Translations under genes and position numbers: made by a program
In this document: in pieces, positions 1 through 10,948 of the stretch
Position numbering within the stretch: the stretch's first letter is position 1
Layout: the number at the start of each line of letters is the position of its first letter
Origin: Ridgeia piscesae
Lineage: Eukaryota > Annelida > Polychaeta > Sabellida > Siboglinidae
Direction: 5' to 3'
DNA: 64,000 nt
Assembly (NCBI GenBank): GCA_025642075.2
Contig: JAODUO010001365.1
Coordinates: 5,001 to 69,000, forward strand
The notes under the pieces: model-generated
What the model was told of the DNA's origin: nothing
Database searches by the model: none
What the model saw: the letters and a program-made list of their open reading frames with translations, nothing else

Positions 1-192
1 GTTTTGTGATATGTCAACATAAACATTCAACAGCAGAAACTTATTATGTCGTCTGTGACAGTTCAGCATTCCTGTAACACATGTGTGTATGTAACACGAT
101 AAGTGTATACACATTGTCCATGACCAAAATGTCCTATGGAAAATGTAACAGTTACTAATTACTAGACGTCCTAATGTTTACTGTGTCGTACA

Positions 193-2590
193 TTAGCTAC
201 GAGCACACAGTCCACCACAGTAGCAAAGAGCAGTGCATTGAAGTCCTGCCTTGAGGCATTTACATAGTCCCATGCATCCCTTCTTGCAACCACAGCGCAA
301 TAGTTCTCGACAAGCTTGTGTCGCTTCAGGAAGAGTTGTCCAATATATTTTCCAACCGCCATTTTCATTCCTGTTCCACCCCCATTCACTTGGAGATGGA
401 CGCTCCGGGGTCGCGATCATCGTCTGTGCCCAACAGTGGCCGGCTTGGTAAGCAGCCCGCTTTGTGTGCTGGAGAAGTACTGCTTGTGTCGGAGGAAGAC
501 CGTCAAGAGCTCTACCTGTCTGTGTGAACAGCTGCTTCCTCGCTCCATTGACAAATTCCTGGCTGCTAGTATGGTCGTACAGCAGAACTACAAATCGTTC
601 CAGTGGACCCAGCCAATTTTCTACGGTCTCCGGGGTAGCAGCCAAGGCACAGAAAAGTGGTGTGACTTCGTCATAGGCATTCCACATGTCCCATGCAGTG
701 CGTTTGCCCCTGCCTCCAAAACATGACACCGTGTCACAACCAGTGAAGGCATGAAACATTGGCAAAACAACACAACGATCAGGACCCAGTGCGTCGGCCA
801 TCTCGTGGGCCGGTAAATATCGAAAGTTGTTTCCAGCACCAAAGGCAATCCACAGTTCGGTGATGTTGAGGCGCTGAGCTGATGCCACTGCAAGAACAAC
901 CACGTCCGTGTCAACTGTTCGAATGGATACCTTGTTATACCCTTGTTTCACAGCATCTTCCAGGTGGAGTAGGATTTGTGTGTCCGCTTCTGCATGGGCG
1001 CATGGAGCAAGGCCTGATACGTCTCGGGACTGAGTACACAGCATACCAGTGTGACATGTGCTGATGACTTGTTTGTCGGTGGCAATGGTTGCTGCACTTG
1101 TCGCCAAGAACGAAAACAATTCGATCTTGTTGTCGTTAATGCAGAGAATCTCATGCCAGTTCCCAGGAATTGTGTTGGATGGTTCCACGCATCGGCGGAT
1201 ACCTTTCCCTCTCCGTGTTCGTGTTTCGACCTTCAAGCTATCTGCGATATATTCATCCCACACAACATCTAGTCTGTTCACGTGTTGTAGTTGCGATGTG
1301 ATGAACGGCAGGAACACTTGGGTCGCGTAATCGTCTTTGCAAAACCCGGTCGAAGCCTGTTAACGATTGCAGCCCCATCAAGCAGGATGACTTGTACGAC
1401 AGGAGTGGGGGAAAGATTTTGTGTAGGAACGAGATCTTCCAAGCAGCCGACCAGATCAGACTTTGTTCCTGTCCGCAGTTTCCCCATTTGTGATAAAGCA
1501 GGGTGATACGCTTGATTTTCATGTTGAAAGAACTGATCGAGATCACCACTCCGTATTTGCGACGCTATGTACAACCTGGAGAACAGAGAACAGTCATTCT
1601 TGAGTGATGACCGCTCTTGATTTTTCTCACACTGGTGGCCGGCTGAACAGTAGTAGGTTATTTCTCTTGATTGGACCTGTAATGGGCTTTGTTTGGTTGA
1701 CAAGGCGCTCGTTGACGTAGGTGTCATACTGCTCTTGTCCGAGAGATTTGATCTGACGCAACGTGTCAATCACAACTGGATCTGCAAGGTTTCTGCTATC
1801 CAGTACAAGCAAATCCTTGCTGTTATCAGCGAATGGATTTCCCATATCTTCTATTACATCAGTTAATGACGTGATATCTCGTCCGAATGTCATCTGTGCA
1901 TGTTTCGTCTGCTCGTGATGCCGGAAATCTGTTTTCTTTCTCTTCATGGTTGAAACCTCAAATTCTCCAATCAGACGTGCCATTTCAGGGCCAGACACCA
2001 TCCAACGCCGCAGTGCTGCAGGGTTCTCAGTCAGACCCACAGCCCCACCATCACCCTTCACAGAGGCATTGTTCTGTTCATGAGCCTGGTCAATCGCCAT
2101 ACCAGAGAACACGTGTGTTATTTTCTTGATGCATTGCGTAAAATCTCTCCAACTGGAGGCATGCCGCAGAAGAAACATGTTTTGGTGGAAGGAGGTGCTT
2201 CTTCTATAGACTGACGGGTGAACTTCTTGGAAGCAGCTGTATTGTCCTCAATGCGAGATTTCCTCTTCTCTGCTCGCTCAAGTTTTGTCTTATTGAATTG
2301 TAATCGACAAGAGTCATGCCATTTGTCTTGGTGCTGTCGGAATGTTGCCTCAATACCTACACCATCATCTAACCTTGATAGGTTGATTGTCTTAGGCTAA
2401 CAACCAACGTTGTCGAAACCCTTAATATTGTCAGCGATAGTCTTGTAACCAACCCCCTCTGCGTCAAGGTTTGAAGAAGCACCTCAGGTGTGTCCTCCTG
2501 ACACAGAACGCATTTGTTCCAGTTTGTCGTCAGACATAGTACATTGGATGTTCCAGGCTGATCCACCACTTCATATACCTTAGCCATTCA
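193..2590 (-). pseudogene. Element-encoded protein of an uncharacterised DTD/TGCD family, frameshifted
   Basis: Recognisable protein is spread over three frames. From 5' to 3' there is a Cys pair (CVLCQED, near 2,500), a segment with CFFCGMPP near 2,190, a central part from about 2,150 to 1,630 (QAHEQNNASVKGDGGAVGL, then RRWMVSGPEMARLI), and a 374-codon C-terminal part at 1,317-193. The C-terminal part carries DTDVVVLAV, HAFTGCDTVSCFGGRGK and a Cys-rich tail (CGCKKGC, CKC, CYCGGLC). From memory, similar unnamed proteins are common in corals, molluscs and arthropods; this was not checked by a search. The spaced Asp motifs are loosely reminiscent of PIN/FEN-type nucleases, which is speculative. 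Frame changes near 1,280-1,320, 1,630-1,770 and 2,180-2,400 indicate a dead copy, although some could be introns. Confidence 0.65.
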
Positions 2591-2829
2591 GATATTATGG
2601 CAATTACGCTCTTCTTGTGAAAATAGGGTGTAGAAGGATGTCATAACTCTACGGATTACCTGCATTACATTAAAAAGATACCTACATGTTCTGTGATTTG
2701 TACATTCCGCATTTATATCACCTAACATAACACATATTCAAAAACGAAGCGCGGTTTCCTTTCTTTTTGGTCATGTGACATCCTCGCAACCACATGATCA
2801 GCTGCTAAACCGCCTACCGATCGAAAAAA

Positions 2830-3300
2830 AAAATAATATTAATATGTGCATAATTATTGAAATTAATAGGACAAAATTTAAGGCGAGACGTCGTCGTTCC
2901 AACGGCCGTCATTTTATAAAATGGTGGGTACGAAGGTCGATTAAGGTAAAATGCAAAAATATTAAAATCATTCACATCGGCTGTCCACATACGTTTCCTG
3001 TGACAACAACATTACCGCTCCATGTAACGTAGTTCATGAGATATGGGAACATTAGTTTTGGCGGCCGATATCTTTAAAAATGGCGGATTTGAATGTCGTA
3101 GAAGATCAAATGTAACATATTTGAAATCACTGACACATAAGTTGTATGTTTTGGTTCCAAAACATCTAGTCTACGTTGCAAAAGTCTTTAGATAGAGGAA
3201 ATTGGTTTTTGGCGGCCATCTTTAAAATGGCTGCCAACCCCTTCCAGGGCAAAATCTGTACTCTATGCGTGTGCCAAATTTCATGCTTGTATCATAAAAC
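2830..3300. repeat. Terminal arm of copy 1: tandem modules with palindromic ATGGCGG cores
   Basis: This arm aligns in reverse complement with 22,890-23,330. Palindromic cores occur near 2,900-2,935, 3,060-3,085 and 3,212-3,236, about 150 bp apart. Each pairs a GGCGGCCAT-type half with an AAAATGGCGG-type half. A nearby GAAGATCAAATG-like segment accompanies the core in each module. Confidence 0.65.
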
Positions 3301-3821
3301 GCACAATTCGACCATATTTTGCACATATCGGCTGCACTATCAATACGTAAATGTATTGTGTCAAATACGCCAATCAGATTGTATTCATAACACATTAACA
3401 GTCAGCGCCCATATTCAACGTACGTACTGTTCTGTTTCGACACACCAGTTTCATGGTTCGATAGATCCAGCAAAACGGTTGGTATGTGCAAACGTCACTA
3501 GTACAATAAGCTACATGCTATTTCTGATTAACTCGTCATAACATCTAAGATTACAATCCTTCGTGAGAACTCATATGTCGGTCGTCACGCTCCATTATAA
3601 CAAACCGGCCTAGCGGACACGTGCAAGGAAATTTAATAGGTTTTAAAAGCCAGTCGGGTCGTATGGAATAAATTCTGTAGAATTCCGCGCGGCCAGGCTG
3701 GACGTCAGGGCGAACGTGGTCACGCGTGACCGTTGTTTTCATTGAACCGTATCGACAGGTGCTGATGAATGTTGCTTGTCACGTTTTCGGCTAGTCGTGC
3801 CGGTAGTACCCAATCACACAC
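3301..3821. other. Non-coding stretch, nothing recognised
   Basis: Unique-looking sequence between the arm of copy 1 and a CA microsatellite. Short ORFs on both strands show no recognisable domain. Confidence 0.4.
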
Positions 3822-4190
<369 letters not shown>

Positions 4191-4999
4191 ATTCACCTCA
4201 TAAACACATCTCATATAAACACAGGCACGCACCCACGCACGCACGCACACACATGCATTTATACACACTCCCACACATACACTCACGCACACACATGCAC
4301 GCGCGCATAGAAGATGAAACACACTCAGTTGGCTAACATCTACGACCCTACAAACTAACACTGCATGGAGCCTACTTATTCTGAGTAACCACATCATGCA
4401 TAAGACTATTTATTTGTGATCCGCTATCGACCCCGTGGGGTGTCACCTGTACGACTGTAGTGTAGCGTGCGTGCTGTTTAGCTGTTTATGCAAATATTTT
4501 CTATTGTTGACCCTCAGTGAAGCGTCTGTTGCAGTTCAGGTTTGGCACAATGCCTCCACCGTCCCCTGTGGGCATGACGGGTGTGATTTCGTCATGGTCT
4601 CGTATATCTTCTGCACAGGCGCTATGTGTCCACGCGTCAGCCAGGATACGTCCTGCTACGCGTGTTTGCGTTACACCTTTAAAGCCCTGATACACTATCA
4701 TACATATCTTCCCTGACCTTACCACAGTTATGACGATACAACAAACAGTCATGCTACAGTTGTGCACGTCAGTGGTCAGTTTGCTCGGCTTGGAACAATC
4801 TCAAAACACGCATAGCATTGAGCTACTGCTCAGTGGTACGTATTCTTCTTCACTCGTACGTACGCGGCCTCTGTCACTTACGGTGAATTTCGATTTTGTT
4901 ATGGAATTAAATTATTATTTATGGATGAAAGACCAAGGGAATAGTACTACACTTCAACGCTTGTACGGTTTTTCATACACTTGAATTAATATGTATTAT
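4191..4999. other. Non-coding stretch, nothing recognised
   Basis: Apart from residual ACAC-rich sequence up to about 4,310, I see no gene, RNA or known repeat here. Confidence 0.4.
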
Positions 5000-5985
5000 A
5001 TACACCCTCAATGGGGTTATAGCGACACAACATACACCGGTTACCATACAAGAATTGCAAAGCGTCGAATATCTATGGAGTTTCACTGTTCACGTCAATG
5101 CTGAAGGTAACATTCTAGTTATCTTCAGCCTACAAACTCGGTTTTCCGTGCAGTGTTGCTAGAATGTGAAGACTTAAGAGTTGCGGTTCAAATACACCAC
5201 ATTTTTAAGAACTAACCACAATTTAAAAGCTGCAAGCCCTTGTGGCGTTCCCTGCTAGCGCTTGCAGTCACGCATGACTGCAAACAGCGTACCGTTCTGC
5301 AACACTGATTAGCAGAAAATGTGACGTCACGGACTTTAGGTGTGGAAGTATTTCGGTTATCTAGAATCGTGTCACATACATTATGGTTATACTTTTATAA
5401 TTAATTTGTTTCACCGACAGGCCATGTTGGTATACGCGATGTGTTTATTGTTTACTGTGCATTAGTGGCTGGTGCGGTGAACGGTGAAAGTTGACCTAGG
5501 TAAAGGCTTTCAGTCAATAAGACCTTTGTGTTCTATATAGGCCAGATTTGGTGTCGAGTATTTGGGTCATGTCACAAAACAGTGGAAGGCCAGTGGTGTA
5601 TTGCTAGACCAGTAGCAGGTTCTCTTGGTACGGTTAAACACTACAACGCACGGTATCCTCACGTGTGTTATCGTCGAACCTGCGATATCCAACACCGGAC
5701 CGTAGGCTCAGTAACACACCGGTGCTTGGTCGGGTCAAGGTGAGCTAAATGCGTGTTACACTGATGCTTGTCATCACAGCGACGTACAACTGCTTCTGTC
5801 GCTCGCCGAGGCCGCTTGTCGCGACATATCCACACTGCGTCGTTGTTTATCAGTCACTAACGTGGACATACAACACGTATATGGTGGGAGATGGTTGTTG
5901 CTATTGTTGTAGTTGTTGTTGTTGTGATTGTTTTTGCTTGCTTTCTTCGTAGCACTGTACGTATATACGATAATTTGTTATCTTG
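5000..5985 (+). promoter_or_regulatory. Orphan TLR upstream block (promoter plus 5'UTR exon), copy A
   Basis: This block matches 8,814-10,590 (+) and the reverse complement of about 34,930-35,510. In those two places it precedes a full TLR gene. A possible TATA-like CTATATAGG lies near 5,533. A likely non-coding first exon ends at 5,739 (TCAAG, then GTGAGC), a donor conserved in all three copies. A (TTG)-rich tract follows at about 5,895-5,935, as in the other copies. No TLR exon follows; a minus-strand gag remnant and a LINE occupy the space instead. The block is inferred to be a leftover of a lost TLR paralogue. Confidence 0.6.
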
Positions 5986-6009
5986 CGATCAGCCACCATA
6001 TTTACGTGC

Positions 6010-6640
6010 GGTCAGCCGTGTACATGCGAATGTAGGCTCTGTCTGTGACGTACTGATACTCCGTAGTACCTTACCATCTCTACTGTGTCACTGTCACTGG
6101 ATTTGTCTATAACATATTTCACGGTTTGTTTCGGGCAGTGCCTGGCCTGTGTCTGTTTCTTGTGATGGCCGCACATCCTGTTGAAGTGCCCCGTCTTGCC
6201 ACACGTGTAACACTTAGCAGTCTGCGTGCAGCGACAGGCATCGTCTGTGTGTCCCCGTCGACCACATTTTGTACCCAGTTTGAATCGTGCTTGACACGTC
6301 TGTCGTTCACCTGGAGTTGTTTCTGCCTTTCGCGCCAACCTGCACCACTCACCATATTCACTCGCTCGGCATCCTGGGCCTTCTGAGCTGCTTGTTCTGA
6401 CGCCTCCACAGCAGCTGCAAGGACAAGCACACGCTCTAGTTTCAGGTCACGCTCTGTCAACAGTTTCGTTCAGAGTGGTTTTGACCGGCGTTGTCTATCA
6501 CTTGGACCCATATAAAATCGTCAATGTGGTCGCCAAACTTGCACACTGCCGTAGCCACACTTTCCCCTTCTGTTTGACTGTCCTTGCGGAACATATGACG
6601 TTTATACGAAGTGTTGTTTCACGGAGTGAAATACGCTGTT
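6010..6640 (-). pseudogene. LTR-retrotransposon gag fragment with zinc knuckles
   Basis: On the minus strand the sequence reads, in several frames, from a gag-like segment (KDSQTEGESV, near 6,580) through an Ala/Glu-rich helix (VEASEQAAQKAQDAERV, near 6,390). It ends in a CCHC knuckle (CYTCGKTGHFNRMC, near 6,170-6,210) preceded by CGRRGHTDDAC. CX2CX4HX4C is the nucleocapsid signature of Gypsy-type gag. At least one frameshift near 6,300-6,330 breaks it. No protease or RT follows, so it is an isolated remnant, different from the element at 15.65 kb. Confidence 0.7.
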
Positions 6641-6754
6641 ATTTTTCCTCCTTGGTACTCGCTGTTATTTTCTCCTTAGGACAACTAAGCAAAAGTTAAC
6701 TTTTCCTTAGTTACCCGACGGCGGACTACATTGTTTCCGACCATATAATTATTT

Positions 6755-8750
6755 GTGCTGTATAGGGTAAACTTGCCCAGACCTCATTTAGAGACACGAA
6801 GTGTTTCATATAGAAAACTGAAACAAATCGATAACAGTGCTTTTAGTAATGACCTGAAGAATTTAACTAATGCGTTGTTGAATGTCACGGACATCAACCA
6901 GCCAGTTGGTGATTACAATACCGAACTAAGACAACTGCTGGATAGGCACACCTCTATGAAATCTAAAACTATTGTTGTGAGGCCATTGGTGCCATGGTTC
7001 GGTGATGAACTCAAGTCACTTAAGTCGCAGAGACGGAAAGCCGAATTAGTCTGGAGGCGGAGTAGAAATCACGAAACTCTGTTGTAATTCCACCGTGTTA
7101 GGAACATATTTGTCAATGCACTTAATAATAAGCGTTGGCATGTTTTTTAACGATAAAATAGATGCTATTCGGTCGACCATTGGTGTTACTGAACCACCCT
7201 ATATACCGGTCAGAGAGGGTGCTAACTTAGATACTTTTGCTGTGGTCTCCGGAGATGATGTGCGCAAGTTGGTGATGAAATCAAAACCAACCAGCTGTGC
7301 TCTTGGCCCCATGCCAACAAAATTGGTTAAACAATACATTGCTGAATTACTCCCATTTGTTACGCACATAATCAACCTCTCTATAGCCACTGGAGAATTC
7401 CCTCAGAAATTATTGACCGCCTTTGTTGTGCCATCTTATCACCAATCAAGATCGCAGCGAATTTGTATCAATGGCATTGTGTCAGAGCAGTTTAAATTTG
7501 ACTATGGTGTGCCGCAGCAGTCATGCCTAGGTCCCATTGAATTCACTGAGTACTGTAGTCCTGTATTCTCCATAATTAATCAGCATGTGAAGTTAGGACA
7601 TGCCTGTGCAGATGATCACCAGGTCTACTGTAGTTTCCACCCCAATTCTATGGACATTAATCGTGAGTCCATGGAAAGCTGTATTAGTGATATCCGTACC
7701 TGGATGGAAGGATGAAACTAAAATTGAACCATTCCAAGACGCAGTACATATTAATTGTTACTCCGCAGCAATTAGCAAAATGCACCAACATGGCTATTAA
7801 CATTGGGGCCACGAGATACATGCACTGAACTGTGTGCGAAACTTGGGCGCTTATTTTGGTAAACACATGATTATGGAACAACATGTCAAGTCCAAATATC
7901 GGGCTGCTTATGCACAACTGTATAACATCGGAAAAGTGAGAAAATATCTTGATCACCAGACTGCAGAGAAACAGATACATGCTCTGATCCACAACCGTAT
8001 TGATTACTGTAATGCTCTCCTTATAGGCTTACCCAAATACCTTATACATAATTCAAATAATTCAAAACACCGCAGCCCGAGTGTTGTTTAGAATCGGCAA
8101 GTATGACCATATCACTTCAACACTGAAGTCACTTCACTGGTTGCCAGTGGAATTTCGCATTAAATACAATATATGTCTACTTACATTTAATTCTTGACAT
8201 GGCCATGGACCAGAGTACATATCTGAAATGCTGATTCCTAGAATCATCATTGTGGATTAATATCACAGGATGACTTAACACTTGTTGTGCCCAGAACAAA
8301 GAAGAAAACTCTGGGAGATCGGGCATTTAGAGAGGCTGCACCAACATTGTGGAACTCATTACCCAAAGATGTGCGCTGCTGCAGCGACGTTGGCGTTTTT
8401 AAGAGTAAATCAAAGACTCACTATTTTGGCGTAGCCTACAACTAACTTATGGTTGCACATTTTATTAGTTTTACAAATGCTAGATAACTAGTTAGTCTAC
8501 GTCGGACGTTTGTATTAAAACAATATATATATTATTTAATTAATATTATTATTTTTATCATAATGTTTTTATTAATTAAACAATGTATTTATTATTTATT
8601 TAGCTAATTTATTTTACTATTTTATATTATATCAATATATGTGTATTACGTTGAATGTTTATATTCACTCGTATATTGTGCAGCACCATAGAATATCACT
8701 GTATACATATTGATGCTATATAAATTAATAAACATTTACATTTACATTCG
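6755..8750 (+). pseudogene. Degenerate CR1/Jockey-like LINE (RT), internally deleted
   Basis: Several ORF pieces line up with a non-LTR reverse transcriptase. They comprise a linker after the endonuclease (PWFGDELKSLKSQRRKAEL, near 6,990-7,050) and the RT N-terminus (DDVRKLVMKSKPTSCALGP, about 7,254-7,310). Next come FDYGVPQQSCLGP (about 7,496-7,535), a damaged catalytic region (ACADDHQVY, where an ADD box is expected) and the thumb (7,834-8,091). The family's typical C-terminus (AAPTLWNSLPKDV) lies near 8,335-8,375. The palm between FVVP (7,425) and QRICINGIV is deleted. A T/A-rich 3' tail runs to about 8,750. Frameshifts and stops make it non-functional. The endonuclease is missing, a typical 5' truncation. 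Confidence 0.85.
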
Positions 8751-8799
8751 TATATGTCTCACCTGTATTTGGCAAGGGTGTAGGCGTGGCTTGGGGTAT

Positions 8800-9244
8800 G
8801 AGTGATAATTCTATATACACCCTCAATGTGGTTATTGCGACACAGGATACACCGGTTATCACACATTAAAACGGCAAAATTTCAAAGCGCCGAACATCTA
8901 TGGAGTTTCACTGTTCACGTCAATGCTGACGGTAACATTCTAGTTATCTTTTCTAGTTGTGTCCAGCACTCGACAATGGTGTACTAACTGGGTTGTCCGT
9001 GCAGTGTTGTCAGAATGTGAGGACGTAAGAGTTGCCTTTTTCATAACTATTTAAAAGCTGCAAGCCGTGGTGGGATCACTGCCAGGTGTCTGCTAGCGCT
9101 GTGAGTCACGCATGACTGCATACAGCGTAGAGTCCTGCCACACTGCTTAGCAGTGTTGCAGGACTCTACGCTGTGTGCAGTCATGTATACAGCGTACATA
9201 ATTTATTTCACCAACAGGCCATGTTGGTTACACGATGTGTTTAC
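8800..9244 (+). repeat. Upstream part of TLR promoter block, copy B
   Basis: Matches 5,000-5,470 with about 80-85% identity by eye (shared TATACACCCTCAATG, GGAGTTTCACTGTTCACG and GGCCATGTTGG segments). It lies upstream of the TLR gene at 10.95 kb. It differs from copy A by a hairpin at 9,111-9,185 and by the expanded minisatellite that follows. Confidence 0.7.
9111..9185. repeat. Long near-perfect hairpin (inverted repeat)
   Basis: Arms of about 34 nt (CATGACTGCATACAGCGTAG and onward) pair with the sequence ending CTACGCTGTGTGCAGTCATG around a short loop (CTTAG). The matching site in copy A (about 5,270-5,330) does not form the hairpin, so it arose or was lost after the duplication. Confidence 0.85.
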
Positions 9245-10050
9245 TGCTTACTGAGCATTAATAGCTGGTCTGTGCATTAGTAGCTGGTCTGTGCAATACT
9301 GGCTGGTCAGCGCATTAGCAGCTGGTCTGTGCATTAGTAGCTGGTTTGTGCATTAGTAGCTGGTCTGTGCATTAGTAGCTGGTATGTGCATTTGTTAGCT
9401 GGTGCATTAGTAGGTCTGCATTAGTAGCTGGTTTGTGCATTAGTAGCTGGTCTGTGCATTAGTAGCTGGTCTGTGCATTAGTAGCTGGTCTGTGCATTAG
9501 TAGCTGGTCTGTGCGTTAGTAGCTGGTATGTGCGTTAGTAGCTGGTCTGTGCATTAGTAACTGGTCTGTGCATTAGTAGCTGGTCTGTGCATTAGTAGCT
9601 TGTTTGTGCATTAGTAGCTGGTCTGTGCATTAGTAGCTGGTCTGTGCATTAGTAGCTGGTCTGTGCATTAGAAGCTGGTCTGTGCATTAGTAGCTGGTCT
9701 GTGCATTAGTACCGGGTCTGTGCATTAGTGGCTGGTCTGTGCATTAGTAGCTGGTTTGTGCATTAGTAGCTGGTCTGTGCATTAGTGGCTGGTCTGTGCA
9801 TTTGTAGCTGGTCTGTGCATTAGTAGCTGGTCTGTGCATTAGTAGCTGGTCTGTGCATTAGTAGCTGGTCTGTGCATTAGTAGCTGGTCTGTGCATTAGT
9901 AGCTGGTCTGTGCATTAGTAGCTGGTCTGTGCATTAGTGGCTGGTCTGTGCATTAGTAGCTGGTCTGTGCATTAGTAGCTGGTCTGTGCATTAGTAGCTG
10001 GTATGTGCATTAGTAGCTGGTGCTGGTCTGTGCATTGACCGAGATATAGG
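9245..10050 (+). repeat. 19-bp minisatellite, about 42 units
   Basis: The unit is CTGTGCATTAGTAGCTGGT, with scattered substitutions and a few truncated units (near 9,400 and 10,020). Copy A holds a single unit at the equivalent place (about 5,457-5,475), so the array expanded inside copy B. Confidence 0.95.
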
Positions 10051-10074
10051 CTGGTCTGTCTTTAAAGGCATTGG

Positions 10075-10324
10075 GTGCGGTGAACGGTGGACATTGACCG
10101 AGATATAGGCTATCAGTCAATAAGGCATTTGTAGCAAATCGAGTATTTGGGTCATGTTACAAAACAGTGTAAGGCCAGTGCTGTATAGCGAGACCAGTAG
10201 CAGGTTCTCTTGGTACGGTTAAACACTACAACGCACGGTATCCTCACGTGTGTTATCGTCGAACCTGCGATATCCAACACCGGACCGTAGGCTCAGTAAC
10301 ACACCGGTGCTTGGTCGTGTCAAG
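10075..10324 (+). promoter_or_regulatory. Putative promoter and non-coding exon 1 of the + strand TLR
   Basis: Conserved with copy A (about 5,480-5,739) and copy C (minus strand, about 35,500-35,232). The conserved exon-like stretch ends TCAAG at 10,324, followed by GTGAGC. A matching acceptor (TTTTTACAG) ends at 10,924, 24 nt before the TLR start codon. This implies a 600-bp intron in the 5'UTR. No transcript evidence is available. Confidence 0.55.
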
Positions 10325-10454
10325 GTGAGCTAAATGCGTGTTACACTGACGCTTGTCGTCACAGCGACGTACAACTGCTTCTGTCGCTCGCCGAGGCCGC
10401 TTGTCGCGACATATCCACACTGCTTCGTGGACATACAACACGTATATGGTGGAA

Positions 10455-10815
10455 GAGGTTGTTGCTATTGTTGTTGTTGTTGTTGTTGTTGATGTTGCTG
10501 CTGCTGCTGCTGCTGTTATTGTTTTTGCTTGCAATCTTCGTAGGAATGTATATACGCTGTGATTTGTTATCTTGCGATCAGCCACTCAATCATTCAATCA
10601 TATATACATACATTCATTCACTCATTCACCCACTCACTCACTCATTCACTCATTCACCCACTCACTCACTCATTCACTCATTCGCCAATTCATTCGTTCA
10701 CTCACTCACTCACTCTGGCGCTCAGTCACTCAGTCACACATTCACTCAGTCATTCAGTCATTCAGTCACTCAGTCACTCAGTCACTCAGTCACTCAGTCA
10801 CCCAGTCACTCACTC
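10455..10815 (+). repeat. Simple repeats in the TLR 5'UTR intron: (TTG)n/(TGC)n then (CATT/CACT)n
   Basis: TTG/CTG trinucleotides lie at about 10,455-10,520 and CATTCACT-type tetranucleotides at about 10,590-10,815. Equivalent tracts lie in the intron of the - strand TLR (GAGT at 34,715-34,855 and CAA/CAG near 35,035-35,075), so they were part of the duplicated unit. Confidence 0.9.
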
Positions 10816-10948
10816 GCCATTCTCTCATTGACGAAGCACGTACACACGCGCGTAAGCTTGTTGTTGTGGGTCCAGTATGGATTTCAATAACCTTTTCTAA
10901 TGAAAGTGTCCTATATTTTTACAGGAAGATGTACTTCTAAAGTTCAGC

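Larger units (their letters stand above)
1..3300 (-). mobile_element. DNA element with long inverted arms, copy 1 (cut by window start)
   Basis: This is a dispersed element whose coding part (about 193-2,590, minus strand) is followed outward by a non-coding arm (about 2,830-3,300). The same order occurs at 22,890-26,095 on the other strand, where a second arm is also present. The 3' flank at 1-130 matches 25,316-25,440 in reverse complement, so this copy starts left of the window. The outer homology with copy 2 ends near 3,295-3,300. Element boundaries are inferred from comparing the two copies. No target-site duplication can be seen because one end is missing. Confidence 0.7.
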
